A stretch of DNA of 64,000 nucleotides from Pedobacter sp. Leaf194 (GTDB lineage Bacteria > Bacteroidota > Bacteroidia > Sphingobacteriales > Sphingobacteriaceae): contig NZ_LMPU01000008.1 in assembly GCF_001423945.1 (NCBI RefSeq), positions 186,001 through 250,000 on the forward strand. The letters are read 5' to 3'. Position 1 is the first letter of the stretch, and every line of letters starts with the position of its first letter. A program made the position numbers and the translations under genes. Below the pieces are notes generated by a model that saw only the letters and a program-made list of their open reading frames with translations, was not told the DNA's origin and did no database searches. This document shows positions 51,369 through 60,561 of the stretch, in pieces.

Positions 51369-52661
51369 ATGAAACATAATAAATTTTTATTTGAACACCT
51401 TTCGGTTTTTAAATATGCGGTTCGATGGACGCTGCTTATACTTCCTGTTGCCATTGCAATAGGAAGTATGGTTGCCTTGTTCCTTTGGCTGCTAGGCTGG
51501 GCCATTCACTTTCGCTTTCAGCATACCTGTCTCATTTTTCTGCTACCTTTAGCAGGTATTGTGATCCACCTGATTTATCAGTCAGTTGGTAGGTCCTCAG
51601 AAAAAGGAAATAACCTGATCATGGATGAAATCCATAGGCCGGGTGGTGGAGTGCCCAGGCAGATGGCGCCAGTAATCTTAATAACTACAGTGATTACCCA
51701 TTTGTTTGGCGGATCGGCTGGAAGAGAGGGAACCGCGGTACAAATCGGAGGAAGCATCGCAGGAATGTTTAGCCGCTGGTTTAAGCTAAATGAGGTAGAC
51801 ACCAAGATGCTCCTTACCGCGGGAATTGCAGCCGGGTTTGGGGCGGTGTTCGGAACACCGCTCACCGGTGCCATATTTGCAATGGAAGTTCTGGCCATTG
51901 GAAGAATAGAGTACAAGGCTTTACTTCCCGCATTAATTGCCAGCGTGCTTGGTGATCTTACTGTCTCTGCCTGGGGCATCCATCATACCGCTTATCACAT
52001 CGATCTCATAGAGAAAAGTGCCTACTTTCTATCTGAATACCTGCCGGTAAACCTACTCCTGCTTAGTAAGGTTATTCTAGCATCCACATTGTTTGGTCTG
52101 GCCAGCTACCTGTTTGCTGTAATGGTGCATGAGATCAAGGCCTTTTTTTCTAAAGTATGTAAGATCCAGTGGCTTATTCCTGTTATCGGTGGTCTGATTA
52201 TTATAGGCTTGACTTACGCCATCGGGAAACCGGATTACTTAAGTTTGGGCGTGGATAGCGAATACCAAGGAGCCGTTACAATTCCCTCTGCTTTTCAGCC
52301 TGGTGGAGCAGATACTTGGAGCTGGTTATGGAAGACCATTTACACAACTTTAACATTAGGAACTGGATTTAAAGGTGGTGAGGTAACGCCTTTGTTTTAT
52401 ATTGGCGCAACATTAGGCAATGCACTTTCGACCTTATTAAATGCTCCAGTTAGTTTGTTTGCTGCCCTTGGATTTATTGCTGTTTTTGCTGGTGCAACGA
52501 ATACACCCCTTGCCTGTACGATTATGGGTATAGAACTTTTTGGTAGTGAATACACCATGTTTTTTGCGGTAGCCTGTTTTACAGCCTATTTTTTCAGTGG
52601 CCATTCAGGTATATATTCTTCACAGCGTATTGCGGTACCCAAAATATTTACGGGAACATAA
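51369..52661 (+). CDS. CLC-F-type fluoride/proton antiporter
   Basis: 430 aa with the CLC fold. GNNLIMDEIH near 80-89 and GGSAGREGTAVQIGGS near 114-129 are the expected CLC segments, and the GNNLI start is typical of the fluoride-specific branch. GxFxP-like segments near GFKGGEVTPLF also fit. CLC-F proteins expel fluoride with proton exchange. It is 18 bases after eno, so the same transcript. The absence of the Cl-coordinating Ser-containing GSGIP motif agrees with fluoride selectivity. Confidence 0.92.
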   Translation: MKHNKFLFEHLSVFKYAVRWTLLILPVAIAIGSMVALFLWLLGWAIHFRFQHTCLIFLLPLAGIVIHLIYQSVGRSSEKGNNLIMDEIHRPGGGVPRQMAPVILITTVITHLFGGSAGREGTAVQIGGSIAGMFSRWFKLNEVDTKMLLTAGIAAGFGAVFGTPLTGAIFAMEVLAIGRIEYKALLPALIASVLGDLTVSAWGIHHTAYHIDLIEKSAYFLSEYLPVNLLLLSKVILASTLFGLASYLFAVMVHEIKAFFSKVCKIQWLIPVIGGLIIIGLTYAIGKPDYLSLGVDSEYQGAVTIPSAFQPGGADTWSWLWKTIYTTLTLGTGFKGGEVTPLFYIGATLGNALSTLLNAPVSLFAALGFIAVFAGATNTPLACTIMGIELFGSEYTMFFAVACFTAYFFSGHSGIYSSQRIAVPKIFTGT

Positions 52662-52821
52662 AATATTGACTTATCCTGTTCCTGTGGATTATCATAAAGA
52701 GGTGAAATTTTTATAAGATCCTTGACCAATGCAATCAGCAATTTATATCAAAAAACAACGCTATATCGACCGCTTTCCTTCCTCTCTTTTCTAAAGCATC
52801 AAGTACAGATGATTTAACTGC

Positions 52822-53250
52822 CTATGTTGTTTTAATAAGGTAGAGCAGTAAAAGTATACTAGCTATGAAAACTAAAGCGGTTAAAACTTTAACAAAAAGT
52901 GTTGAATGGTAATACACCCCCTGATTCAATTGTTCTTTCGTTGAATTATATCTTAAGTAAGAACAAATGATAGTAATTGCTCCCAGGGCAACTAGAAAAA
53001 TCCCGATAATGCGGGAATCTCCGGTTTGGTGCAGGGGCACTTTACTCCCCAGTGCGGCACTGATCTGCTTGATAAATAGCGAGAATTTCATCACCACGAA
53101 GCCAAATCCCATGATACCAATACTGGTTCTGATCCAGGCCAAAAATGTTCTTTCATTAGCCAAATGGTCTCCTGCATGCTGTTTGGTGTTTTCCTGATCT
53201 TGAATTTTCATCTTGTTCTGTATCGGTATATTACAGCAATATATTTGCAT
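52822..53250 (-). CDS. DUF202 family membrane protein
   Basis: 142 aa with the DUF202 signature DHLANERTFLAWIRTSIG (residues 28-45), then three membrane spans (about 46-64, 85-102, 118-138). An inner ATG at 53211 gives the usual family start; the first 13 residues are atypical. It is the last gene of the LysR-UDG-like-DUF202 operon. DUF202 proteins sit near stress and redox genes but have no known activity. Confidence 0.85.
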   Translation of the reverse strand: MQIYCCNIPIQNKMKIQDQENTKQHAGDHLANERTFLAWIRTSIGIMGFGFVVMKFSLFIKQISAALGSKVPLHQTGDSRIIGIFLVALGAITIICSYLRYNSTKEQLNQGVYYHSTLFVKVLTALVFIASILLLLYLIKTT

Positions 53251-53251
53251 G

Positions 53252-53758
53252 TTATGTCAATATCGATGCCAGTTTGGAGATGATAACCCTGGTATCCCGG
53301 ATGCAAGTAAGCCTGTTTGATTCAGTGCCGGCAGGATAGCAGGTAACTGCAATTTCTTCGATAAACGATAAGCCTGATAGGTCAATAGATTCTTTAACCT
53401 CTTGTTCAATGCTTTTCATTAGGATCATGATTAATCGGGGTTGATATGTTCTGATTTTATGAGCTAATTGCTCTATTCCCCCCTGCCTCTGGTTTTTTCT
53501 GATTTTAACTGACGATTTATCAATAGGTGTACAAGTTAGATGTTCCAAAAAGCATCCCGTGCCTTTAAAGAACTGCAAAAAATCTTCTACAGATTTAAAA
53601 TCGCCAAATACCTCACTAAATGCAAGATAAATTGTTCGAAACAGATTAGTATTTCCCAGGTAAAAATGTTTATCGTCACCTCCAGGAGCTTCAGAAACAA
53701 AGAGCAGCAGCACTTTAGCTGGCTGATATTGCCTCGAAATTTCGGTAACACTATACAT
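53252..53758 (-). CDS. Uracil-DNA-glycosylase-like protein
   Basis: ATG 53758 overlaps the LysR stop by 8 bases and gives 168 aa; the upstream ATG at 53818 would extend into the LysR gene. The N-terminus has VLLLFVSEAPGGDDKHF near 15-31, similar to the UDG family motif A, and the end has AGTESNRLTCIRDTR. No catalytic His/Asn pair can be assigned, so the UDG-like label is tentative. It is translationally coupled to the LysR gene. Confidence 0.55.
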   Translation of the reverse strand: MYSVTEISRQYQPAKVLLLFVSEAPGGDDKHFYLGNTNLFRTIYLAFSEVFGDFKSVEDFLQFFKGTGCFLEHLTCTPIDKSSVKIRKNQRQGGIEQLAHKIRTYQPRLIMILMKSIEQEVKESIDLSGLSFIEEIAVTCYPAGTESNRLTCIRDTRVIISKLASILT

Positions 53759-54650
53759 TATAGTTGTAGCTTTTAGCGAAGCGCATAAATAGTTCCGCCA
53801 GAGCGTCCTGCTGACCATGAAGCTGAATGAAATGAAACGGCCTTTCGATAACCATATCCTTGATATCTATGATGCGGCATTCATTATTCTTGAGCTCTTT
53901 CAATATGGAGTGGATAGATAAAAAAGCCAGGCATTTGCTGTGAATCAAATAGGATTTAATGCTTTCGGTACTACCTAACTGCATTTCTATATTTAAGTCC
54001 CCCACCTTTATCTGGTGTGCTTTTAAAGCATATGCAATAACATCTAGTGTACCAGAACCAGGTTCACGAAGTAATAAATCATAATCCTTCAACTCATTCG
54101 GTTTGATCATTTCCTTTTTCATGGCATAATTGTGACCAGAACACACCAGCACCAGCTCGTCTTTTAGATATTGTTCGTATTTAATCTGTGGGTTCCGGGA
54201 GATGCCTTCAATGATTCCAAAATCTATTTCCTTAGCAATCAAACGCTGCTCTACATCTTCTGTGTTTCCGGTAACCAGTTGAATTTGTATATCCTTAAAC
54301 TTATTGTGAAACTGTGCCAATACAGGTGGAATGATATATTGTGCCACAGTACTGCTGGCACCAATCCTCAATATTCCTTTATGCTGTTTAGTAAGTAGAT
54401 TCATATCATATTCCAGTTCCCGGTAAGTTCCAAAAATCTGTTCTGCGTAATGCAACAATAATTCGCCGGCTGGGGTGAGGCTGATTTTTTTGTTTCCACT
54501 GCGTTCAAATAATGACATTTTGAACTCCTGCTCTAATTCTTTAATGTGTTTGGTTACAGCAGGCTGACTGATAAATAACTCTGCCGAGGCCTTTGTAAAA
54601 TTCAGCCTTTTAGCGACAGCATAAAATACTTGTAAACGGAAATCTATCAT
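53751..54650 (-). CDS. LysR-type regulator of the sulfur cluster
   Basis: The start at ATG 54650 gives the standard LysR beginning (MIDFRLQVFYAVAKRLNFTKASAELFISQPAVTKHIK, key HTH residues near 18-40); the upstream ATG adds 15 odd residues. The effector domain has IPPVLAQFHNKFKDIQIQLVTG near 100-121 and a TESIKSYLIHSKCLAFL region near 235-251. It is divergently transcribed from the cytochrome gene, with an inverted repeat of LysR-box type between them. YeiE-type LysR proteins that respond to sulfite are a possible comparison. Confidence 0.9.
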   Translation of the reverse strand: MIDFRLQVFYAVAKRLNFTKASAELFISQPAVTKHIKELEQEFKMSLFERSGNKKISLTPAGELLLHYAEQIFGTYRELEYDMNLLTKQHKGILRIGASSTVAQYIIPPVLAQFHNKFKDIQIQLVTGNTEDVEQRLIAKEIDFGIIEGISRNPQIKYEQYLKDELVLVCSGHNYAMKKEMIKPNELKDYDLLLREPGSGTLDVIAYALKAHQIKVGDLNIEMQLGSTESIKSYLIHSKCLAFLSIHSILKELKNNECRIIDIKDMVIERPFHFIQLHGQQDALAELFMRFAKSYNYNV

Positions 54651-54709
54651 ACACGGTTTTAGTAGATAACCTAAGATACAAACAATTTGTTTCAACGGGT
54701 ACTGACATC

Positions 54710-54724
54710 ATAACCTTACGTTAT
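54710..54724. promoter_or_regulatory. Candidate LysR operator (T-N11-A)
   Basis: ATAACCTTACGTTAT: 5-bp arms ATAAC/GTTAT around a 5-base centre, fitting the T-N11-A LysR box, midway between divergent lysR and cytochrome genes. Confidence 0.65.
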
Positions 54725-54794
54725 CATCAATAACTTTTTATGCTTTTTCTGATGAGTAGAATAAATGCACATTTGTAACAGAAAAATATTGGTT

Positions 54795-55880
54795 ATGAAT
54801 AAGGAATCAACAGAAAAAGAAATCAGACAAGCACTTATATATACAGCCAGGACAACGGCTATCATTGCGTTTCTATTTGTTGCTTGTGGAACCATTTTCA
54901 TCTGCACTTTATTTTTTAATGGGCAGCCAGATGTAGTGACAGCAAAAACCAAACAGGATGTGGAAACCGGTATAGCTGCTGTTAACGTCAAAAGCCAGGT
55001 TGTACCTGCTGATGCCTGGAAAGCGCCTGATGAAAATACGATTCCGGCGGACACCAAGTACGGCCAGATGATCAGGTATGGCAAAGAATTAATAGCACAT
55101 ACGAGCAAATATTTTGGGCCAAATGGATCCATAGCCCGTATTACAAATGGTATGAATTGTCAGAATTGTCACCTCGAGGGTGGAACCAAACTGTTCGGAA
55201 ATAATTATGCTGGTTTTATTTCCAGTTTTCCTAAAATGAGTGGCAGATCAGGAAAGGTTGAACCTGCATCGGCACGTATTGCAGAGTGCTTCAATCGAAG
55301 TCTTGCAGGCAAAGTACCAGACGAATCTAGTAAAGAGATACAGGCAATGCTGGCTTATATGAAATGGCTTGGAACAGGTGTAAAAAAAGGGGAGAAAGTG
55401 TTTGGAACGGGAACCGAAAAATTAAAATTCCTGGATAGGGCAGCGAATGTCAAACATGGAGCGATTTTATATACCAGTAAATGTCAAAGTTGTCATGGTG
55501 CAAATGGTGAGGGAATACTCGATGAAGACAAACTAACTTATGTTTATCCGCCATTATGGGGCAAACACAGCTACAATGATGGCGCAGGGATGTATAGACT
55601 CAGTAACTTTGCGGGGTTCGTAAAGAACAATATGCCATATGGTGCCAGATATGGAGATGCGCAGTTAAGTGATGAGGAGGCCTGGGATCTCGCTGCTTTT
55701 GTGAACTCACAGCCAAGACCACATAAAGATCAGGGAAAAGATTACCCTGATTTGTTAAAAAAACCTTTTGATGCGCCATACGGACCATATGCCGACAAAT
55801 TTTCTGAAAATCAACATAAGTATGGTCCATTTGCACCAATTGTAACCTCCGAAAAACAAGTAAAACTAACAACTAAATAA
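54795..55880 (+). CDS. Diheme cytochrome c, thiosulfate-dehydrogenase-like
   Basis: ATG 54795 starts a normal membrane-anchor protein (TM near 19-42). Two CxxCH heme sites are visible: CQNCH near residue 122 and CQSCH near 232. The TsdA-like pattern after the first heme includes EGGTKLFGNNYAGFISSFPKMSGRSG near 127-152, then CFNRSLAGK; the second domain has YPPLWG and MYRLSNFAGFVKNNMP. TsdA enzymes oxidise thiosulfate to tetrathionate. It leads the sulfur cluster and sits beside DsrE. Confidence 0.88.
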   Translation: MNKESTEKEIRQALIYTARTTAIIAFLFVACGTIFICTLFFNGQPDVVTAKTKQDVETGIAAVNVKSQVVPADAWKAPDENTIPADTKYGQMIRYGKELIAHTSKYFGPNGSIARITNGMNCQNCHLEGGTKLFGNNYAGFISSFPKMSGRSGKVEPASARIAECFNRSLAGKVPDESSKEIQAMLAYMKWLGTGVKKGEKVFGTGTEKLKFLDRAANVKHGAILYTSKCQSCHGANGEGILDEDKLTYVYPPLWGKHSYNDGAGMYRLSNFAGFVKNNMPYGARYGDAQLSDEEAWDLAAFVNSQPRPHKDQGKDYPDLLKKPFDAPYGPYADKFSENQHKYGPFAPIVTSEKQVKLTTK

Positions 55881-55899
55881 ATCATCAAAATCTAAAATC

Positions 55900-56355
55900 A
55901 TGAAAAAAATAACCTTAATCTGTACATTATTTTTGCTGATCGCAGCAACCTCGGCCACTTTTGCCCAAGCTACACCTGCTAATTTTACAGGGGCAAAAGC
56001 CACCCTGAAAAATTATAAGGCACTGTATGTAATCAATAACGGTGATGAGAAAAAGATTGCAGGAACACTTCGAAACCTAAAAAATGCACTCGACGATCCC
56101 AGGTTAAAAGGGAAAATCAATGCAGAACTTATTGCCTTTGGAGATGGCGTAGCTGTTTACCAGAAGAACGGATCTTTTGAAAAAACATTGTTAGAACTGC
56201 AATCCAGAGGAGTAATTCTTGCACAATGTGAAAATACCGTCAGAGAAAGGAAAATCGAAAAAAATACCTTATTTGATTTTATCAGTTATGTACCCAGCGG
56301 CAATGGTGAAATCATCATCCGTCAATATCAGGGATGGGCAGTTGTACATCCTTAA
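55900..56355 (+). CDS. Secreted DsrE/F-like protein
   Basis: 151 aa with a signal peptide ending ATFAQA near residue 26. The mature part has the DsrE/F fold: YKALYVINNGDEKKI, ELIAFGDGVAVYQKN, LLELQSRGVILAQCENT, with one Cys near 109. DsrE-type proteins carry sulfur on a conserved Cys. Here it is periplasmic, so it could bind a sulfur intermediate for the cytochrome. It is 20 bases after the cytochrome gene and 20 before the SBP gene. Confidence 0.85.
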   Translation: MKKITLICTLFLLIAATSATFAQATPANFTGAKATLKNYKALYVINNGDEKKIAGTLRNLKNALDDPRLKGKINAELIAFGDGVAVYQKNGSFEKTLLELQSRGVILAQCENTVRERKIEKNTLFDFISYVPSGNGEIIIRQYQGWAVVHP

Positions 56356-56374
56356 ACCAAATAATTAGAAAATC

Positions 56375-57295
56375 ATGAAATATATAAATCACACCTTTTT
56401 AGCCACAGTTGCATTTTTATTGCTTTGTGGAAATGTTAAGGCCCAGGATCATCGCTTTGATCCGCCCTGGAATACTCCACCTGAAAGTAAAGTTCAGTTC
56501 ACAGTACCTGGAGTAGACAATGTGCCTGATCTTTTTGGAGACATTAATGATCCCCAACTGGTGGTTTTCTTTGCCGGTAACCAGTTTATGTGCATTGACG
56601 AATTAATTGCAGCCTTTAAAAAGTCATATCCACATTATCAGCGGGTATTTGCCGAAACGCTTCCCCCAGGCATTTTAGCCCAACAAATAAAAACCGGTAG
56701 CATTGTGGTGGGCAACATGAGAATTACCTTAAAGCCGGATGTTTATACAGCTGGTAAGAACCGGATAGACATGACCCCTGAATGGTTTAGCAAAACGACT
56801 TTATATGCTAGAAACAGGTTGGCAATCATGGTCCAAAAGGGAAATCCGAAGGCATTGAAGTCACTCAAAGATTTAGCAAATAAAGAGCTGAGGATCAGTA
56901 TGCCCAATCCAGAGAATGAAGGGATCGGTAAACGTATTGAAGAAGCCTATGTGAAAGCTGGAGGGGAAACATTAAAATCTACCATCATGGAAGATAAAGT
57001 TAAAGATAAGACTACTTATCTTACCATGATCCATCATCGCCAATCACCAATGAGGATCCTATACAACGAAAGTGACGCCGCTCCAGTATGGTATACTGAG
57101 GCCTACTATCAGAAAATGATTGGCCATCCTGTTGAGCTCATTGAAATTCCTGAAAAAGAGAATATCCATGCGCAATATATAGCGGGACAGTTAAAAGATG
57201 CGCCACATCCGGCCGCTGCAAAAGATTTTATGGATTTTTTGATCAGTCCGCAGGCTGCTGCCATCTACAAAAAGTTTGGTTTTGATTTACCTTAA
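56375..57295 (+). CDS. ModA-like periplasmic binding protein 1
   Basis: 306 aa with a signal peptide ending VKAQ near residue 24. The SBP_bac_11-like body has PQLVVFFAGNQFMCIDELIAAF near 63-84, then SIVVGNMRITLKPDVYTAGK, LAIMVQKGNPK and ISMPNPENEGIG. ModA-type proteins bind oxyanions. No ABC permease or ATPase gene lies near, so it may work as an oxyanion or metal chaperone. It pairs with the next gene. Confidence 0.82.
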   Translation: MKYINHTFLATVAFLLLCGNVKAQDHRFDPPWNTPPESKVQFTVPGVDNVPDLFGDINDPQLVVFFAGNQFMCIDELIAAFKKSYPHYQRVFAETLPPGILAQQIKTGSIVVGNMRITLKPDVYTAGKNRIDMTPEWFSKTTLYARNRLAIMVQKGNPKALKSLKDLANKELRISMPNPENEGIGKRIEEAYVKAGGETLKSTIMEDKVKDKTTYLTMIHHRQSPMRILYNESDAAPVWYTEAYYQKMIGHPVELIEIPEKENIHAQYIAGQLKDAPHPAAAKDFMDFLISPQAAAIYKKFGFDLP

Positions 57296-57306
57296 ACATA
57301 AACACA

Positions 57307-58056
57307 ATGAAAAATATATTTTTAACCATATTGTCAGTCGTTGCTGTAGTGACCATTGGGAATGCACAAATCCCAAACGATACTTTATATGTCTATGGTC
57401 CCGGTGGGCCGCTCGGACCGATCAATGAATGTGCGAAGGTTTTTGGAAAGCAGCATGATATCGTAATTAAAGTCACTGCCGGGCCAGATAATGAATGGAT
57501 GCCGGATGCAATGAAACATGCAGATCTGTTCTTTGGAGGAGCAGAATACATGCTTTCAAAATTCATGTCTGACCACCCAAACATGATAGTGGCGAACTCT
57601 CGGACAGAGTTATATAAACGTGCGGCAGCGATCCTGGTACGGCCCGGCAATCCTAAAAACATCAAAAATCTGGGCGATCTCTGTAAACCAGGTGTGAAAA
57701 TTCTTGATGTGAATGGGGCTGGGCAAATGGGGCTTTGGGAAGATTTGGCAGGTCGACAAGATCTGATTGCAAACATACAGCAGCGTATAGCAGGTACATT
57801 TGCAAATTCGGCATTGGGTATTGCTGCATGGAAAAATGATCCTCAATATGATGCCTGGATAACATTTGGCTCCTGGCATAACCGTTTACCAGACCTCACC
57901 TCAATGGTTAGGATTCCTGTTACACAAACAGTCTATAGAGGTACACCTGTAGTGAGGGGTAGCACTGGTACGCATAAGTCGGAAACTGAGGATTTTATCA
58001 AGTTTATGCAATCCGATAAAGGACATCTCATTTTCAAAAAATGGGGTTGGGAATAA
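57307..58056 (+). CDS. ModA-like periplasmic binding protein 2
   Basis: 249 aa with a signal peptide (to about residue 20). YVYGPGGPLGPINECAKVFGKQHDIVIKV near 29-57, then ADLFFGGAEYMLSKF, AAILVRPGNPKNIKNLGDL and VLDVNGAGQMGLW-type segments show a periplasmic binding fold related to gene 1. Ends directly before a strong terminator. No transport partner, as above. Confidence 0.82.
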   Translation: MKNIFLTILSVVAVVTIGNAQIPNDTLYVYGPGGPLGPINECAKVFGKQHDIVIKVTAGPDNEWMPDAMKHADLFFGGAEYMLSKFMSDHPNMIVANSRTELYKRAAAILVRPGNPKNIKNLGDLCKPGVKILDVNGAGQMGLWEDLAGRQDLIANIQQRIAGTFANSALGIAAWKNDPQYDAWITFGSWHNRLPDLTSMVRIPVTQTVYRGTPVVRGSTGTHKSETEDFIKFMQSDKGHLIFKKWGWE

Positions 58057-58066
58057 ATAATGTCTA

Positions 58067-58109
58067 AAAACTTATCTTCTATAACATGAAGTTATGGAAG
58101 ATAAGTTTT
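58067..58109 (+). terminator. Strong terminator after the SBP genes
   Basis: A 19-bp stem with one wobble pair (AAAACTTATCTTC then TATAAC with complements) and loop ATGAA. It ends the cytochrome-DsrE-SBP operon; yeiH lies further on with its own start. Confidence 0.85.
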
Positions 58110-58173
58110 AATGATTTGATCGGGGTTTATTAGTTATGGATCTTTGAATTAGAAAATAAAGACAATCAAAATT

Positions 58174-59160
58174 ATGACACAAATCAAAGACAATTCAAAT
58201 TCTTCTAAAATAAAGGCGGGTAACCTGCTAAACTTAAATTTAAACACCCGTAAAATTATCTTCATCCTGGCAGTTTTGCTGTGCCTCTTTCCATTTATGT
58301 CGCCTCCTTTAGCCTTATTGCTAGGATTAGTATTGGCGCAACTAATGGAACATCCCTATCTGCATTTAAATCACAAGGCCACAAACCTGCTGCTAAAAAT
58401 TTCTGTTGTCGGGCTAGGATTTGGAATGAATGTATTCAGTGCAATGAAAGCAGGAAAAGAAGGCGTACTGTTTACCGTAGTTTCTATTTTCGGAGTGCTT
58501 ATCATTGGTTTTATCCTGGGAAAAGTATTTAAAATAGAACGTAAAACATCTTTTTTGATATCAGCTGGAACGGCGATCTGTGGTGGAAGTGCTATTGCTG
58601 CATTGTCGCCTGTAATGAACGCAGAAGAAAAACAGATCTCCGTTGCAATGGGTACTGTTTTTATACTCAACTCGGTGGCCTTATTTCTTTTCCCCGCTAT
58701 CGGACATGCGCTTAACTTGTCACAGTCACAATTTGGTATGTGGTGTGCCATTGCTATTCACGATACCAGTTCTGTTGTTGGGGCAGCCAGTAAATATGGT
58801 GAACAAGCACTACAGATAGCCACAACTGTTAAGTTAGCCAGAGCACTATGGATTGTTCCCGTAGCGTTTGGTACATCTTTCCTGTTCAAAAGCAACAATA
58901 GCAAAGTTAGTATACCCTATTTTATAGGGCTATTTATCCTGGCAATGATCGCCAACACCTACTTACCTTTTATTAAGCCTTTTGCGCCCTACTTTGTAGC
59001 ATTAGCAAAAGCAGGCTTAACTTTAACCTTGTTCCTGATAGGAAGCGGACTCTCATTTACTATCTTGAAAGCAGTGGGGATAATGCCACTGTTACAAGGC
59101 GTAATTTTATGGATAGTAATTTCAAGTGCTGCATTATGGGCAGTTATATCTTTGGTTTAA
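58174..59160 (+). CDS. yeiH: YeiH/UPF0324 family putative sulfate exporter
   Basis: 328 aa with about 10 membrane spans. LLGLVLAQLMEHPYLHL near 48-64, LKISVVGLGFGMN near 73-85, SAGTAICGGSAIAALSPVM near 130-148 and IHDTSSVVGAASKYG near 194-208 are strongly typical for the YeiH family, putative anion (sulfite/sulfate-type) exporters commonly next to a LysR gene. It is the exporter candidate of the sulfur cluster, convergent with the propeller gene (6 bases apart). Confidence 0.93.
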   Translation: MTQIKDNSNSSKIKAGNLLNLNLNTRKIIFILAVLLCLFPFMSPPLALLLGLVLAQLMEHPYLHLNHKATNLLLKISVVGLGFGMNVFSAMKAGKEGVLFTVVSIFGVLIIGFILGKVFKIERKTSFLISAGTAICGGSAIAALSPVMNAEEKQISVAMGTVFILNSVALFLFPAIGHALNLSQSQFGMWCAIAIHDTSSVVGAASKYGEQALQIATTVKLARALWIVPVAFGTSFLFKSNNSKVSIPYFIGLFILAMIANTYLPFIKPFAPYFVALAKAGLTLTLFLIGSGLSFTILKAVGIMPLLQGVILWIVISSAALWAVISLV

Positions 59161-59166
59161 AATACA

Positions 59167-60558
59167 TTAGTTACTGATCATCACCAGCTTTTTTGAAAGA
59201 TCATCAATAAGAACCACATGTTTATAATCGGCGCCACCTGTTCCTACACTCTTAATTATCCCCGAGGATTGACCGCTAAAAGCTCCTTTTTCATCGGTCT
59301 TAAAAGAATTGATGACATAATCTGCGTTAAACGTATCATTTGAGGAGTTGGTTAACGCTAAAGTATACGAAGTATTTGGCTCGAGTTTTTTAAAGTCCTG
59401 TTGGACAAGATCAGTCAAGCCTACGCTTCTTACGTTTAGCATGCCTGATGACATTGAATTATCCTTATTCATCAATTTAATCACCTGACTTTTGTCTGCA
59501 AGATTAAGCGGGGTTAAATTTTCTTTTGAGGCATTTGCAGGGCTGGCATTAGCGGCGTACAACAATGCTTGCGGACATTGTCCAATAGCAATGGTTTTTA
59601 CAACGGCCATTTTTACCAGATCAACCACTTGTACCTGGTCATCATTTTCTAATCCGACATATGCAAATTTACCATCTGCCGAAGTCCAGACGCCATGTGG
59701 CAATGATCCTGTCGCAACGCTATCAGTAAGCTTGAAATCTTGTGAAACACTAAATACTTTTAAGCTGTTTTCTCCGCCAATGGTTGCCAGCATCACAGGT
59801 GAATCATTAACTAAAGTAAAAGTGACATGGTTGGTAATTGGACCTGTATTTAGTACTGTATGTATCGTATTTGTCTCCGTGCTGATGACAGTGATCTTCC
59901 CTACATCCTTATGTGTCAATGCAATCCATTTCCCATCAGGACTACAGAATATATTTGGAGAAAATGGACTAACTACTGGAATACGCTTTACAATAGCATA
60001 AGAAGTTGCATTCACTACATCCACTTCTGCAGTAAAGCTGGAACAAATATAAGCCCATTTTCCATCTGGAGTAAAAGCAACCATTCCCGGGCCGTCGGCT
60101 ACTGGAATTTGCTTGATTTCAATCAGTTTATTTGCATCAATTACGCTGATATACGATTCTCCTCTTACCGATATCCATGCCTGTGATCCTGAAGGGTTAA
60201 AGGTTGCCTCATGCGGTGAACGTCCGATATAAACAGTTTTTAAAACTTTATTTTTTGCTGTTGAAATAAAGGTTACTGAATTTGATCCAATGGAAACCGC
60301 TGCTAGTAATTGCCTTTTAGGGGAATAACCCAGGCCATGAACCAGGGCCTGTCCCTTATATAGAGGACTTAAGATATCAGGTTGGGGTTTACCAAGAACA
60401 ATATTTCCTAATAGCGTTTGTGTTGAGGGATCTAAGACAGAAACCGTATTAGATATCTGATTGCCTGTATAAACCCTGTCTTGGGCATAGATTGATTGTG
60501 CTTTTGATTGTAGGGCAAAACTGAATATTAATAGCGTAAACAAGGATATCTTTTTCAT
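59167..60558 (-). CDS. YncE-like beta-propeller protein, secreted
   Basis: 463 aa with a signal peptide (ending SKAQ near residue 21). Seven-bladed YVTN propeller repeats: VLDPSTQTLLGNIVLG, LKTVYIGRSPHEATFNPSG, VDVVNATSYAIVKRIPV, VQVVDLVKMAVVKTIAIG, with key residues in the repeated G-x-x-P-H-x-x-x-F and V-D pattern. The C-terminal 100 residues are a separate beta domain. It may be a periplasmic partner of the sulfite-oxidase-family enzyme or DUF305 protein, since the three form one minus-strand operon. Confidence 0.87.
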   Translation of the reverse strand: MKKISLFTLLIFSFALQSKAQSIYAQDRVYTGNQISNTVSVLDPSTQTLLGNIVLGKPQPDILSPLYKGQALVHGLGYSPKRQLLAAVSIGSNSVTFISTAKNKVLKTVYIGRSPHEATFNPSGSQAWISVRGESYISVIDANKLIEIKQIPVADGPGMVAFTPDGKWAYICSSFTAEVDVVNATSYAIVKRIPVVSPFSPNIFCSPDGKWIALTHKDVGKITVISTETNTIHTVLNTGPITNHVTFTLVNDSPVMLATIGGENSLKVFSVSQDFKLTDSVATGSLPHGVWTSADGKFAYVGLENDDQVQVVDLVKMAVVKTIAIGQCPQALLYAANASPANASKENLTPLNLADKSQVIKLMNKDNSMSSGMLNVRSVGLTDLVQQDFKKLEPNTSYTLALTNSSNDTFNADYVINSFKTDEKGAFSGQSSGIIKSVGTGGADYKHVVLIDDLSKKLVMISN

Positions 60559-60561
60559 ATG

